Origin: Malachius bipustulatus
Taxonomy: Eukaryota; Arthropoda; Insecta; Coleoptera; Melyridae
Assembly (NCBI GenBank): GCA_910589415.1
Contig: OU342631.1
Location: forward strand, 17,484,001-17,548,000
Reading direction: 5' to 3'
DNA length: 64,000 nucleotides
The translations under genes were made by a program, and so were the position numbers. Of the stretch, positions 35,198 to 47,458 are shown piece after piece. Under the pieces are notes generated by a model. The model saw nothing but the letters and a program-made list of their open reading frames with translations, was not told where the DNA came from and did not search any database. Every line of letters starts with the position of its first letter. Position 1 is the first letter of the stretch.

Positions 35198-37076
35198 CAA
35201 TTTTTTTCTGCGAGAAGAAATATCAGTGTTAGAATGTCGAAAAACGTAGTTAGATAACTGAAAATTATGTCGGAAAAATGATTTATGTTAAACTTGAATT
35301 TTCAAACTGTCTTTTATCGTAATTGACGTTGCCTGGGTAACGAAACGATTTAATTATTACATAAACGTCATATTAATGTAATTAAAATTGAAGACAGTTT
35401 TGCAAAGATTCTTGTTAGTTTTCGATGAGTGAATTTAATAATATGGATAGTGATTATTATGAAAATTCCCTTAATAATTGCCATTTGGATAATAAGGTAA
35501 CTTTCCTTTACGTATATTTGATATAAATTTAATGATATCTGAGTGTTAATAGTAGCTATACCTAAGCCGCCATTTCGGGGAAATAAGTACTCATTTATTT
35601 CCCTGCTAATTCATTTTTTTCCCCGATAAGATGCAGCTCATATAATGAGGCATTTTTCTACCTGTCAACGGGGAAAAAAGGTCAAACTTATAGCCCGTCG
35701 CAGAAAAAAGATTATGTAATTACTTTCTAACCTTTCTAATTTGATGTTTCAGTTCAGAGTTTGTCGATTCGGTTGAGGTCTATTAAGGTCTTCAGTAAGC
35801 AAATCATAGACATAATATGTAATTGCTTCGGCCTATGTCTCGATCACAGACTAGCGTACTCTTGATTGGAAAGGTCTTCAATGCTGGATATATGTAACTG
35901 GATTATATTTACAGGTACAGGTATAGATGGTTTTGTTCACGTGCAATTTTAATACATTTTTCTTCTAACTTCACGAGATTGTCCAGAACATTAAATAAAT
36001 AAGACAAGAAAATTATTGAAAAAGATCAGATCATTTTAATTTTATAATGTTGGAAGTTTTTAATAAACAAATTCATATTTATCAATAAAAAATTTTTTTT
36101 CTTGGTGTTTATGAAGAGGTGAAGTAAGACAGTTCTGGTTGGTTTTATCCGTAACGAAGTAATAAAAACTATGCATATTTGAATTTAAATATTGGCGGGA
36201 AATATTCAGAGACGTTGGGTGACGCCCTTGATCGCAGGTGGCAGTACTAACGCAAAATGTTACCGTAAATTTAATATGGAATTAACTCCTCTCTTTATTG
36301 TTCATCCTCCTTAGCGCTACCCAGTAAGTATCAGTGTTGGTAATACAGGTACCATAACAATACTTTTTAGTAGCGCCATCTACTGGAATGCTCTTGAACT
36401 AAATCAAATATCAATAAATTTAGAGCGTGTGTTTCCACCAATTATTGTCATCACGAAGTTTAATTCGAAAAATTGTTAGAATTCTAATAAGGTTCCTGTA
36501 GGTACCAGAAAAGACCGCCTTAAGGATTAAGATGGAAAACCTATTGCTTTATTACTCACTTACAAAAAATTGTATATTCATATAAAATTATTTACGCTTA
36601 AAGGGCAGCTTACGCATATTTCTGCTTTAATCCCGTCGTAGCGCCATCTACTGGAACGCGTTTCGAGTAAGCGAGAATCAATAAATTTACACTGGTATTG
36701 CACTTCCTCACTCACCGGTGTTACTCAAAATATGCACATATGAAGCATTTTAATATTATTTAGACAATAATAGTGAGAAAATACATGGAAACCGAGTGAG
36801 TGGTTTTGTGTAAAGAACATTGTATCTTATAAATTAATCAATAATTATGATTACAAGGTTAGGTATAAGATTTTAATTGTGGCCTTAAATTTTTCTTTAA
36901 AGCCACTCTACCTGCAGGAATGGGACTGAATCAAGGAAGATCAATTAACTTACCATGATAGCGAGATTGGTACAATAATTATTCATCATGTTAGGGCCCA
37001 TCGTTTGGAGAAGACCGCGCTAGCGTCATCTACCGGAATGCGTCTAAATTAAACCAGTTCGTTGATAAATAATAAC

Positions 37077-38895
37077 TGAGAATTTCCCATGAAAGCGTTA
37101 AGAAGTCTCCTTTTTAAGCAGACTTCCTTCTTCCTGTGAGTTTCTGTATGTACCTAAGTACTGTACTTTTCGTCAAACCGCAGCTGAAGAATCAAGATAA
37201 CTACTAGAAATCTGTATACTATTATTATCACAACTGGAGATGGCTCTCGGATCGTAGAAAGTTACCTAAAATTAATTTTAAAATTTCATCAACTCTAATA
37301 AAAAAATTACGAATCAATTAAAAGTTTTCAGAGCTAAATAATTCACGATATTAATGAATTTATCCAGAATTGGGTTAATAAATTCAAATTAATCAAACAT
37401 AAAACAATTTTTAACTGAACAAAAACCAATTTAATTTTCTCATTTATTTATGAATAAATAACTCTTCTACCATACCTTATTACTTATCCCCATCGTTACC
37501 TTAAATTATTGATCATCTAGCATTTATATTTAGTATTCACTAATCTAGCAATAAATGGTGTAAAGGATAGGTATCTATGAAAGTACGTCACGAGAATAAA
37601 TTATCTTTTTCCATAACATCATTTAATAATAATTCCAGTCTATATTTTCATCTCTATCTAATTCAAAGCGGCGATATGATGATGGTTTACATTTCAGGGT
37701 AAAATGGCTAGGTACATATTTCCAAGTCACGGAAAAGGAAGTGATGAATCATATATACACCTACCTATCATGTTCATGGCGCATACCTAAAACCTACAAG
37801 CTCATGCAGCTAAGATTTTCTGACACATTGAAAAAGAACGAGCTATAAGTAATTTATCCTAAAACGATGAGAAGAGTGAAAATTATTGATACCGGGAATA
37901 GTGGAATTTTTGATCTTATCCTTTTTTTTTAATACTTATTTACTTATGTATTACGAACGGGATATTTGAAGAATATAATTAATTTGGAATTTCCTCGATT
38001 TTTCCACAGAATATTAATGTATTAGCTGGTTGTGTTTTGTCTATAATATTTTAAATTTCAAGTCACTCAAATAACTCATTTAAATATGCACGTTCCTGCC
38101 TTTAAACGTCTAAAATATAGAGGAAAATGTTCTACTAAGCCAGATATTAAGAGAAAATTAGAAATGTGGCTAATCAAAAATCTTCTTTGAACATGAAAAA
38201 TCCAATTCCAGACGTATTTTTTCTTTCTAATATTTGAAGCCCTTATATCAAAGACCAGTTATATCCGAGGAAGCACAAAAACAAATTATATAATCAACTC
38301 TTCCAACCATTCTTCATAAAACAGGCAAATCCAATTTTAAATAAATTGAGTATTTGCTTTGATTATAAGCCATTGTAAAAACCACCCGATTAAACGGGGC
38401 TTTTTATTCGATATCCACCCTTAATGTGGCCTTATTAAACCGTTCATTTAATCAGTCTATAACGACTTCATGAATAACCGAACCGGCTCGGCGGTCAGAA
38501 TTTCCAATTCCGGTGAAATATTGACAATTCGTTAGCTTTCCATATTATTCTCGGTGCACCAAACTTGAGGTCGTTTCATATCGTCCTAATTTATTTAACA
38601 GCAATTTCATTTCTCCCGTTTCATCTCCCCTTTCCTCGTATCTAATAAACCCCTCTAACGGCGTTGTATCAAAGATTATACACAATTCTTGGTGTATGAA
38701 ATGTAGGCATTTTTCTTTGATTATGCTGATTCTTTTTTTAAGTCCTAACATTTTCTACCGGCTAATAATAATTTACTATTAAAATCATTTTATCCACAAA
38801 TAATTTAATTGACACGACTCTACCTATATTGAAAAGCTATCACGTATAGGTAGTGACAGCAGAAAAGTGTCAGCAAAAAATAAAGTTGAGATGAT
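37077..38895. other. AT-rich spacer
   Basis: No gene is seen. A small block at 38385-38540 is less AT-rich and carries several TTAAT/GATTAAAC words that could be homeodomain sites. The open minus-strand frame 38545-38751 has no recognisable motif. Confidence 0.35.
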
Positions 38896-39810
38896 CGAGA
38901 AGAAAGTTGGAATTAAAAGAGTTAAATCAGATAGACTGAAGATGGGATGGAGTGAAAACACCAGGAGCAGGTACTGCTGCTCAATCGCCGGGAAAAATAA
39001 TCAACCTCATGTGCCAATTTGGTGCTTCTGCGGATAGCAATTATTGTTCAAACAGCGAAGTCAAACCAACACATTATTGAAAGATCTCAGAGAGTTTCCA
39101 AATGTAGCTCATCCAGTCTGTCTAGCCAGTAAAACGACTAAGCGATCCTGTTCTGTCTTAAAACCCTCAAACCGGCTAGAATTAGATCCCAAAAAATCGG
39201 GACAGCTGGTAAAAAGTATACCTACATGGAGATGATAAAATTTGCGCACCTCCGTTGACCCCACCAAGCTGGAAGAGAGCAATTAAGTATTTAGTTTGAG
39301 AGATGTCGAAATTCAGGGAACGCTGCATATCTCACCCATCAACCCAAACACTCATTAGGTAGGAGTACTAAATCTTGAAAAAATTAAAGAACGAAATCGG
39401 AACTAAAGGAGTGAGAGCAGATAGACGGAAGATGAAGTGAAGTACCAGGAACAAGTGCTGCTGCTCAAACAGAAAAATAATCAAATCTCCACCTTACCTG
39501 TCAATTTGATATACTTCTGGCGGATAGCAATAATTATTCAAACAGCGAAGGCAAAACTACCAGAGTATTGAAAGGTTTCAGCGGCCTCTAATGTAGCTCA
39601 TCCAGTCTATTTAGGGAGATCAGCAAAATGAATTATCGATTCTGATCTCTGTCTTAAAACCGTCAATACGGAAGTTTGGGAGCAACGCTATTTGGAGCCG
39701 GCTAGAACTAGATCCTAAAGAATCAGAGACAGCCTGTAAAAAGTATAGATGATCGTGATAAAATTTGGGCATCTCGTTTAACACACCAAGCTGGAAGCGC
39801 CCAATCTCTC
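38896..39810. repeat. Tandem duplication, two diverged ~400-bp copies
   Basis: Copy 1 (about 38896-39285) and copy 2 (about 39381-39810) share a series of blocks in the same order: AGATAGAC(T/G)GAAGATG, CTGCTGCTCAA, GCGGATAGCAAT, CAAACAGCGAAG, TGTAGCTCATCCAGTCT, CGGCTAGAA(T/C)TAGATCC, GTAAAAAGTATA and CACCAAGCTGGAAG. Copy 2 has about 40 extra bases. The 63-codon frame in copy 1 (39044-39235) is not kept in copy 2, so the unit is probably non-coding. The origin is unknown. Confidence 0.65.
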
Positions 39811-42416
39811 ATACAAGAACTGAAGATCCTTCTCTTTGGTTCTGAAATAAGTGGTCACTTTGAAATTAGAAGATCTCAAACTACCTCAAAGCTTCAGGTC
39901 CACCAGCAACCTACTGATGAAAGAACTGAAAGAATTAAGTGCAAACAGATGGCCCAAACGAAAACATAAAAAAATCAATGTTGCCGCTGTGGTCGAACCG
40001 GCCAATAGAAGGGTCCGATCAACATGAATGAAGAGAAACGCAAAACCAACTCCATTACTCAGGGTAAGATATGGCATTACTGTCTAAATCTGAATCCCTA
40101 GGACTGTATTCAATATCCAATAGTAATTTGCTGAAGGTAACTGACGTCTAATAATAAGTACGAGGCAAAGTTTCGAAAAAATTAAAAAAATAATTTAAGA
40201 TTTTTGGTTAAATTGATTTTTGTAATGCCGGGTGACGTGGAAAAATAATAGTTGAGATTATAAAGTGTTATTTCGATAGTATATGTCACCCTGCAAAAAC
40301 TAATTTATTTATTTTCAAAAAAGAAAAGATACCTTTGCCAAAAACAGGAAATCTGGATTTTTATACTTTTTTCAGGATATTTCGGCAACGACGAACCTTA
40401 AACTTCTCTTCAGATTCCAAACAAGATAAAATTCTCCTCAACTTTGCCTATTTAATCTAATCTGTAACTCTCAAAATGACAAAGTTAACCGTACAACTAT
40501 TATGGTAGATTATTGTCATGCTGTATCCTGTATCCCCAAATTCAACGGGCTGAGTTATTTGAATTTCTAGAATGTATAAGTACTTTCCTGAAGCAATTTT
40601 CAAACTGAACACAATTCGACTATATACCAAATGTCGATAATTAATAGCAGAACTGTTTTTCATGACTCTAAGATCCAGACTAGCCGAAAATTGATAACTA
40701 ATTAAAACTGGAAGGATCAAAGAACACGAATCTTGAGTTAATTGCCTCTGATATGTTTGTGCTTGGATAAATCTTGCGAGCTTGATTCAATGCTTCGATA
40801 GCGATATTAGGGGTTGAATATCTTATGGTTAAGTTAATAATATTCTTGTAGATTGACTGTATTATGATAAAATGGTTGGTTATCAAAGTTAAAAAATAAT
40901 TGAAAGTGATAATAACATAAAATATAATGATCCAGGTCTCATTAAAATTCTGAAAATTTAATTATTCTTCCTACCGAGAAAATTGATTAGCTTTTCTATT
41001 ATATGCTTGATTAACAAAATAATTAAATTAGAGTTTTGACTGACAGGGTTAAATTGGGGTTAAAAAGTAACAGTTAATATAAGACTACTCGTAGAGCGGG
41101 AATTTAGGGAGCATCGATGACAGGTTGATAAGTTTCGCAGGTGAAGCCACAACGATCCTGCAGAACTCTCACTAGCAACTTTTTTAATTTAACTTTCAGC
41201 TACTTTAGAATTTCCCGACTGTTTTGTCACAGTGGACCCTAAAGGGGGCGTGTGGTAGATCATGAAGTGTAATCTGCATAAATTAAAATACTTTTTAGAA
41301 GGAAGACGAACTGAAATGGGTCAGTTCCATTCCTAATTTACGAAACTAGGGAATTTTTAATCACATTAACCAAAGAAGATTAAAAACTTTGTTAAAAGGG
41401 GGTATTTATTATATTGTGACTGTGTGTGTGTATGCTTTGATTTTTTGTAAGTATCTTCTTATTACAAGCAGAAATGTAAAGTCTAAATTAGGTAAACAAT
41501 TTCAACTTTATTACGAGCTGGGAAACATCGCCGGTATTATAATTTTATAATCAAATTTAAGTACTTTTACTAAACAAGAAGTAAAGAAGAAATTGGCGGA
41601 AATTGCTGTTTGTTTACTCGTATACTTATTTGAATCAAATTTCGTAAAATCAATTTTTTTTCTTTTAAGAAATACCGGCGTTAATAATAATTAACAAGCA
41701 AACAGCGTTATCCATTAAATTTTCCATTCGCTTTTATAGAAAACATAATTTTACACAAGAAGACTTGTTTGTATAAAAATTGACATTGTAACGCCGTAAT
41801 GTTTGTTCCCTACTTCAGACTATTGTAAATAATACAAGATTATAGCTGCGAGTAACTGAACGGAAATCAAAGATTGCAAAAAGTCCTATTGCGAATGAAA
41901 GAGAAATTGAAGCGAAGCCACAACCGTGAAACATATCACGCCCGCCAAATTCCAATTACTGGAACAAGTCTCATCAGGAGCCAGACAACCCTCTAAAATA
42001 ATTGTTTTCTGGCAGCGGCCTATATAGAAAAGACCTAAGAGGCATATATAACAATATCAACCGCTTCACTATTATAGCAGAGGAAAAACCGTAACAGTGG
42101 AATTTTTTGTTAATTATTAAAATTTTTATTTACCCACCTAAGGCTCTTCTGGTAAATAATCATCGCACCAGACGCATTAAAAAACCCAAAAAGTTACTTT
42201 CCCAATCGGTTGCCAGTAAAATCTTTAGTCAGTCTTCGGTCTCCATCACCGAAGTTGTCTAAAATTCTGCAATCAGCGACCATATTATGAAATATGAAAT
42301 AATTAAAAAAAACTGCAATTTTTGAATGAACTCTTCCTGAATTTTATGGAATCCATTAAACAATAGTAAAAATCGAAATAATTAAATTAGTACAGTACCT
42401 ATATGTAACAGTTACG
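39811..42416. other. Spacer without recognised gene
   Basis: Short open frames at 39886-40077, 40457-40720 and 40698-40886 (all -) lack motifs. Text near 40330-40400 (TTTTTTCAGGATATTTCGG) resembles the arms of the 17.2-kb foldback and may be a relic. A CT/GT microsatellite stub is near 41420. Confidence 0.35.
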
Positions 42417-42509
42417 TTACGTATAGGTGAGGAGGTCTCCAGTTGAGCTCTGTTTGCGGAAGCCGTACTCGCGGTCGCTGATTACATTAGCTCCTTCCAA
42501 GTAAACGTC
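42417..42509 (-). pseudogene. Short LINE reverse transcriptase fragment
   Basis: On the minus strand thirty codons read DVYLEGANVISDREYGFRKQ, continuing SSTGDLLTYT, then a stop. The VISDxQYGFRxxRSTGDLL text is the conserved segment of LINE reverse transcriptases between motifs 2 and 3. The patch is GC-richer than its flanks. It is a very short relic with no visible ends. The GTAAGTATC at 42531 on the plus strand next to it is therefore not evidence for an exon. Confidence 0.6.
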
Positions 42510-43088
42510 CCATTATTTTATCTGTAAGTATCTTATTATAGTAGGCGTGAAACTTGAAAATTCCGTTATAATGGCAAAAAATTATCATAAGGATTTGATA
42601 ACACGGCATATATACCTTCCAGAGGAGATATTTTTATATACGACCAAGAAGGTATGGATTACTGGTTAAAGGCTGCGGTTTTTTTCTCAATCTGTTTAAC
42701 AGTTTTTTTTTTTTCATTTAACATAATAGCCTATTTTTTTTACCTTCCATTTCTGGTAGTAATTTTCAATAAAACTTTCAGAAATAACAGTCATTATAAT
42801 AGGCAACCCGTATTTCTCAATATGCTTTTATCCATTCTAGCTTTGTTGTCATTCTGCCCATGTAGTGTCAACTGTCAATAGTTCGGAAACAGTCAATCGA
42901 GCTTCGATCTGATCAATAACCTGTTCCTAATTAGTGTTTTATGTTCTTTCCCTTTCTGCTGTTGACGAGTGAATTAACTTATGTAAGAAGTATGCAGGGT
43001 TACCAAAGTTAGTGAAAAAAATTTTTAGGGGATCATTCCTTGGCTCATTCTAAGGGAAACAATCTTCAAATGCACCGTCTTTGAGATA

Positions 43089-43591
43089 CAGAGTGGCAAA
43101 AAAATTCATTTTTCCAGTTTTTTGATATCTCAGGAACCGTTTGAGGTACAGAGCTCAACTTTTGTGAATATCTTACCATTGGTATTAGATACTTTTTTAA
43201 TATTATCTAATTTTTTTTCATATGCCAGTGGCGGAGATTTTAGAGTTGCGTTAGGTTTTTTGCTCGAAAATTTTACCAAAATTCCAGAACATTGGTAAAA
43301 TTGGCATTTTAGTAGCCAATATAAAACCTCCGATACTGTCTACAGAAAAAAGTTATTTCTGGCCATAATTGGTAACATGAATTATTTTCGAAAAAAAACG
43401 ACCATTTACGATGAAAAAAACGAGTTTCAAAACATGTGCCAGAAAATAAGGGCAAAAAATTTGACTCAATTCTAAAATTTCCGCAAATGGCATTATGAAA
43501 AAAAATGAGTTAGCATTTAAAAATTAACCCTAAACGGTTCCTGATAAATCTTCAAAAAACTGGAAAAATAATCTTTTTCTGACACCCCCTG
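43089..43591. mobile_element. 503-bp element, CAG...CTG ends flanked by TA
   Basis: The left end TA|CAGAGTGGCAAAAAAATTC and right end TTTTTCTGACACCCCCTG|TA are inverted, and both halves carry the pair CAGGAACCGTTTGAGG / CTAAACGGTTCCTG. The same family occurs at 14012 and 22752. No coding capacity. Confidence 0.65.
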
Positions 43592-46500
43592 TATCTCAAA
43601 AACGGACGCCATGGGAAATTTTTCCGTAGCATAAGTAAAGGAATCACCCCTTAAAATTATTCGTACTTATTTAGCATAAACCTTACATGAAGTTTTCTGA
43701 AGAATATTCAGGGAGGGGATTATACTCGTATATGTAGGTACCTACTTATCCTTCCGAGCTCATGCAAAACGAGGCTAAATAGCTCCGCTTCTATTTTAGC
43801 CTTATTTTATTACAAGGAGAGGAATAATTTATCGACTGTGGGTCATACGTATATTCAACTAAAGTCAGGCAGATTATATAATTATTTTCATGTTCACAAA
43901 CAATAATTCACAAAGTCCCTCTAAATGTCAACATTTTCAATTGGGAAAGTAAGATAAATATATGTGACGAAATCAACGTCTGTTGCCCCTAACAATTAAC
44001 TTCAGCACCAGAGAATTTACAAAATGAGAAAAGGTGTGATTCTTTTAGGATCGCTAAACATCTTTCAGAGAAGTCACGTGATATGACTCGAGTTTCAAAG
44101 AACTCTTTGTAACTTAAAACTCGATTCTAAAAAGGCGTCACATGTAAGAGCACTAACGAAATGAGAGCCTACTGAAACGAGGACTGAAAACTTCCCATGA
44201 AAAGTGAGTTAAATGAAATTCCATTAGAATCGTAATAGGAAAAACACAACACAATGCCGAACATTGGCGTATAAATAATTGAAAACCGAATTCACGTTTA
44301 ATATAAGCATTTCAGCAATTATTCATAGAAACACAAGCTACATGGGTTAAAATTCGAATCTACATTATTAATAATTCGGTAGCAAAATCACAAATAAAGA
44401 CGTGCGAGATGTGGACCGCTCAGTCTGAATTGATTCGGGAATTTGGCCGAAATTAGTTATGTAACTCCGCTGGTTACAAATCATTGTCACGCTATTGTTA
44501 TGATAATTAATAGGCTTATGTAAAGGGGGTTCTAACAAGGTACAACAAACAACAATCAATAAACGCGTTTGTGCTGTTGTTGGAATTAATATACTCAGGA
44601 GTTTCAGGATCACCCTTTGTTGGTCTGAATCCGGGCACAATCTTCCCTCTGATATGCAATTGTTTGCTATGGCGGAACCACGTGGTGTGTTGCTAAATGC
44701 GCTTCGTTAAATTCAGATTGCTTGGATGCAAATGCAATTCCACGTATTTTGAAGGTACTGAGTCACTGAGTGTTTCAAAATGTATGACACGTAACTTCAT
44801 GACTTGGTGAATCTACATACTAAGCCCATTTGTGTTTCAATATTTAACACTTCAACAGATCTTGATGATAGTTTCCTTTACTTATGTCCTCATTATTATT
44901 ATTTCCCTATTCCTAGGTATAACATGCAAACAACACGTTAATGCTAAGAGATCCCTGTATACATATACCTTTAAAATTTTTATTATTATCTTTTTTCACT
45001 GTAGCTTTTTCACAGTAACAAAAGTACTCTGGAGAGGGATGTTCAACTCTGGCATCATAATGAGTCGTTTACAAGTTGTTGGTTGTATGGCGACGAATTC
45101 AAATTTTTAAGTTAAGTATAATTAATATTGATGGTTCCACTATGCTATTATTCTTCAGGCTGTAACAGCTCCGATTCTGGATTATACTAATGATTACAGA
45201 GCTGTTATCTTTCCAGTGACTTGAGGTTCTCTAGATGATTCCACAGGTGTTGTGACAATGTTTTATATCGATACGAGACTAGAAGACGAGCTTAGCTTCC
45301 TAATCTTTGAAAACAGTATAGATTGTTCGAGTAATTCCATTGGACTTATATAAAGCGGTACTTAAAGTGGTTTAAAACTGTAAATAAAAACAAGACCAGT
45401 GACAAAGTTAAATTTTGTCACAATTCTGTTTTTATTGTTGAGAATTTTCATCACTACCCAGATATAAATCATTTTTTTAAAGTCTTGCGTCATAATTTCA
45501 CAGTTTAGGTTCAGCCTATACTTGTGGCGATGAAACCCTTTAGAGTAAAATTAATTAAGCAAACAATATATTTGAAACCAAAGTTCATGAGTTTGAAGTT
45601 GTTTTCTTTAAAACGGTTAGAAATTCAGAACGAATAAAGTTTGTTATCCAGTTTCACCTTTCAAGTAGGTATAGCAGGAAAATTCTATAACGGCCACGTT
45701 GAAATAAATATTATTCAGGCATTTGGATAGCGCATTCTGCAGCTGAAAATCCATTCCGAACCCTGGAACGTCTGTTTATATGCTGCTCTGGACATTCCTG
45801 ATCCCTAGCTAATGCATTTCCTCAATTCCCGGCTTCTCCCGGCGTTGTTTTCCGGCATGCTGCTCTTGATTCATGCAGACTGCGTTCGATTTAAAGGCGA
45901 TAAAATTAGAACGATAGCTTGAGCCTGATACTTAATTGATCATTTATTTATCAACGAGAGACAGCTTCTACGTGTGATTCTACCACCATTACTCTTTCAT
46001 TGAGTTTCTATTCTTATTCCGAGTTGACCTAGAGGTGGATCTACTTAGAAAGTATTAACAGGTGCACTATTTTCGTTCTGGAAGTTATAATCACTAGCAC
46101 TACCGATCGAGGTTATTTTATTGAGATAAATTGAGATTAGTTTCTTGATTGCAAGACTATCAAATCCACAAACGATTTCAAGAGATATAAACATTTTAAG
46201 CGGGCATTTTTCTGAAAAGGCTTTAAGGAGTTGAGTAAGTTTGTAGATGTGGTTTTGGTAACTTTGGTTTTAGTAACAATAAGTAATAATTGGGCCATTT
46301 TGCAGTGCGAGCACGAATCTGATAAGCTCACTTTCTAAACAAGCAGTAAGTAACTGAACAGTAGAATATCCTGGAACAAAGCAAGTAATGGTAATAGCAC
46401 GTCATAAAACTCCTAAGCACCTCGAAAGTATAAGTTTTAGGTTTTAGGTGTGCTTATTGTCACTATAAAGCTGATTTGTGGCTACACTAGGTTACAAAGT

Positions 46501-47179
46501 CAACCTAAAGCAACCACAGAAATTCCGACCAAAACTTGTCGCCTAACTTGCTGCTCATTTGCATATTAATCTATCTGCATGATAAACTTTCAATAATTAC
46601 GAAGCAGGTAGAGCCCAGATTGAAGAAGTTTCGCCACAGTTTTAATCAAATCTCATTTCAACAGTTTGGGAAATTACCTAATACTTTTAGAAAACTATCA
46701 TAAAAAACCCAACTGATCTAGTTGATTTTTAAGTCAAGATAACTAGAAGATTTTGACACTTTTTGTTTTGTTAAGCAATGCTTATTCCAAAATTATTATA
46801 CTAAGTTTACCAATTTGATTTATGAATTTTTTGTGAATCTTTTATGAGCAAATAAGAATATGGCATTCTGGTTGAGGAAAAGAGTGCCATTTCCATCCAA
46901 ACAGTGGAATCGTGGGATATATTTTTTAAGTGGCTGTCTAAGAATAGCGACCTTCTTGTCAGCGTTGATTATCAGGAGTAACTGGAGATAGACCTACAAG
47001 CAAAAGCTTCAAAAATTGCATCTTCCTGATTCAGAAACCACACCAAAAGTGGTGATATTTACTCTATTGAAGCCCACTATTACTAAAGTATAGATCGGGA
47101 ACACCTTCTGATCTTCAATTATAGTCTGGATATTTCTCAACAAAAAAAAAATTCAGACGTTCTCGTTGTGGTTAAAATC
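43592..47179. other. Spacer without recognised gene
   Basis: Mostly AT-rich. Open frames at 44368-44640 (-), 44832-45110 (+, hydrophobic) and 46137-46331 (-) show no motif or splice support. A GC-richer block at 45720-45910 is unassigned and might be conserved non-coding DNA. Confidence 0.35.
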
Positions 47180-47394
47180 CTTTCATTACAGAAATCCAGA
47201 AGCATATGCAGATGGAAGCCGCGCGGATATACAATCTTGACGAGACTTCGACAACCACTGTTCAGAAGCAGAAGAAAGTAGTCGCAGTCAAAGGGGTGAA
47301 GCAAGTTACTAAGGCAACAAGTCCAGAAAGAGGAAGCATAGTTACCATTTGTTGCATTGTTAATTCGGCATCTTGTGCAGTTCAAAACAAATGA
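47180..47394 (+). pseudogene. pogo/Tigger-type DDE transposase fragment
   Basis: About 70 codons read EIQKHMQMEAARIYNLDET, then STTTVQKQKKVVAVKGVKQV, then SPERGSIVTICCIVNS. This is the start of the catalytic domain of CENP-B/pogo/Tigger transposases, whose first catalytic Asp lies in the (I/Y)NxDE(T) motif. Family members usually have DETGxTTVQ; here Ser replaces the Gly. The frame then stops at 47394, so the second and third acidic residues are missing. Upstream text (46860-47170) carries stops. The fragment ends 64 bases before the 47.5-kb foldback. Confidence 0.7.
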
Positions 47395-47458
47395 AAAACC
47401 GGGGAAATTCTTTTATGTAGGAAAGATTATAGAGGAAAGAATAATATTTACAAATATA

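Larger units (their letters stand above)
34218..37076 (-). repeat. Seven dispersed copies of a ~55-nt motif with a CTCF-like core
   Basis: Copies start at 34218, 34703, 34795, 36371, 36639, 36899 and 37021. On the plus strand each reads roughly TAGCGCCATCTACTGGAATG, then CGCTTGAA, an AT-rich 20-mer with ATCAAT, and TTACAG. On the minus strand the core of copies 4 and 5 is CCAGTAGATGGCGC, which fits the vertebrate CTCF consensus CCASYAGRKGGCRS at all fourteen positions; the others carry one to several changes. Copies 4 to 6 are spaced 260-268 bases apart and share flanking words, so this may be a degenerate tandem satellite. All copies have the same orientation. Confidence 0.6.

Noticed and set aside
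42440..42532. 5' exon with donor GTAAGTATC
   Set aside because: The GC-rich text is explained by a minus-strand LINE reverse transcriptase fragment (YGFRKQSSTGDLL).
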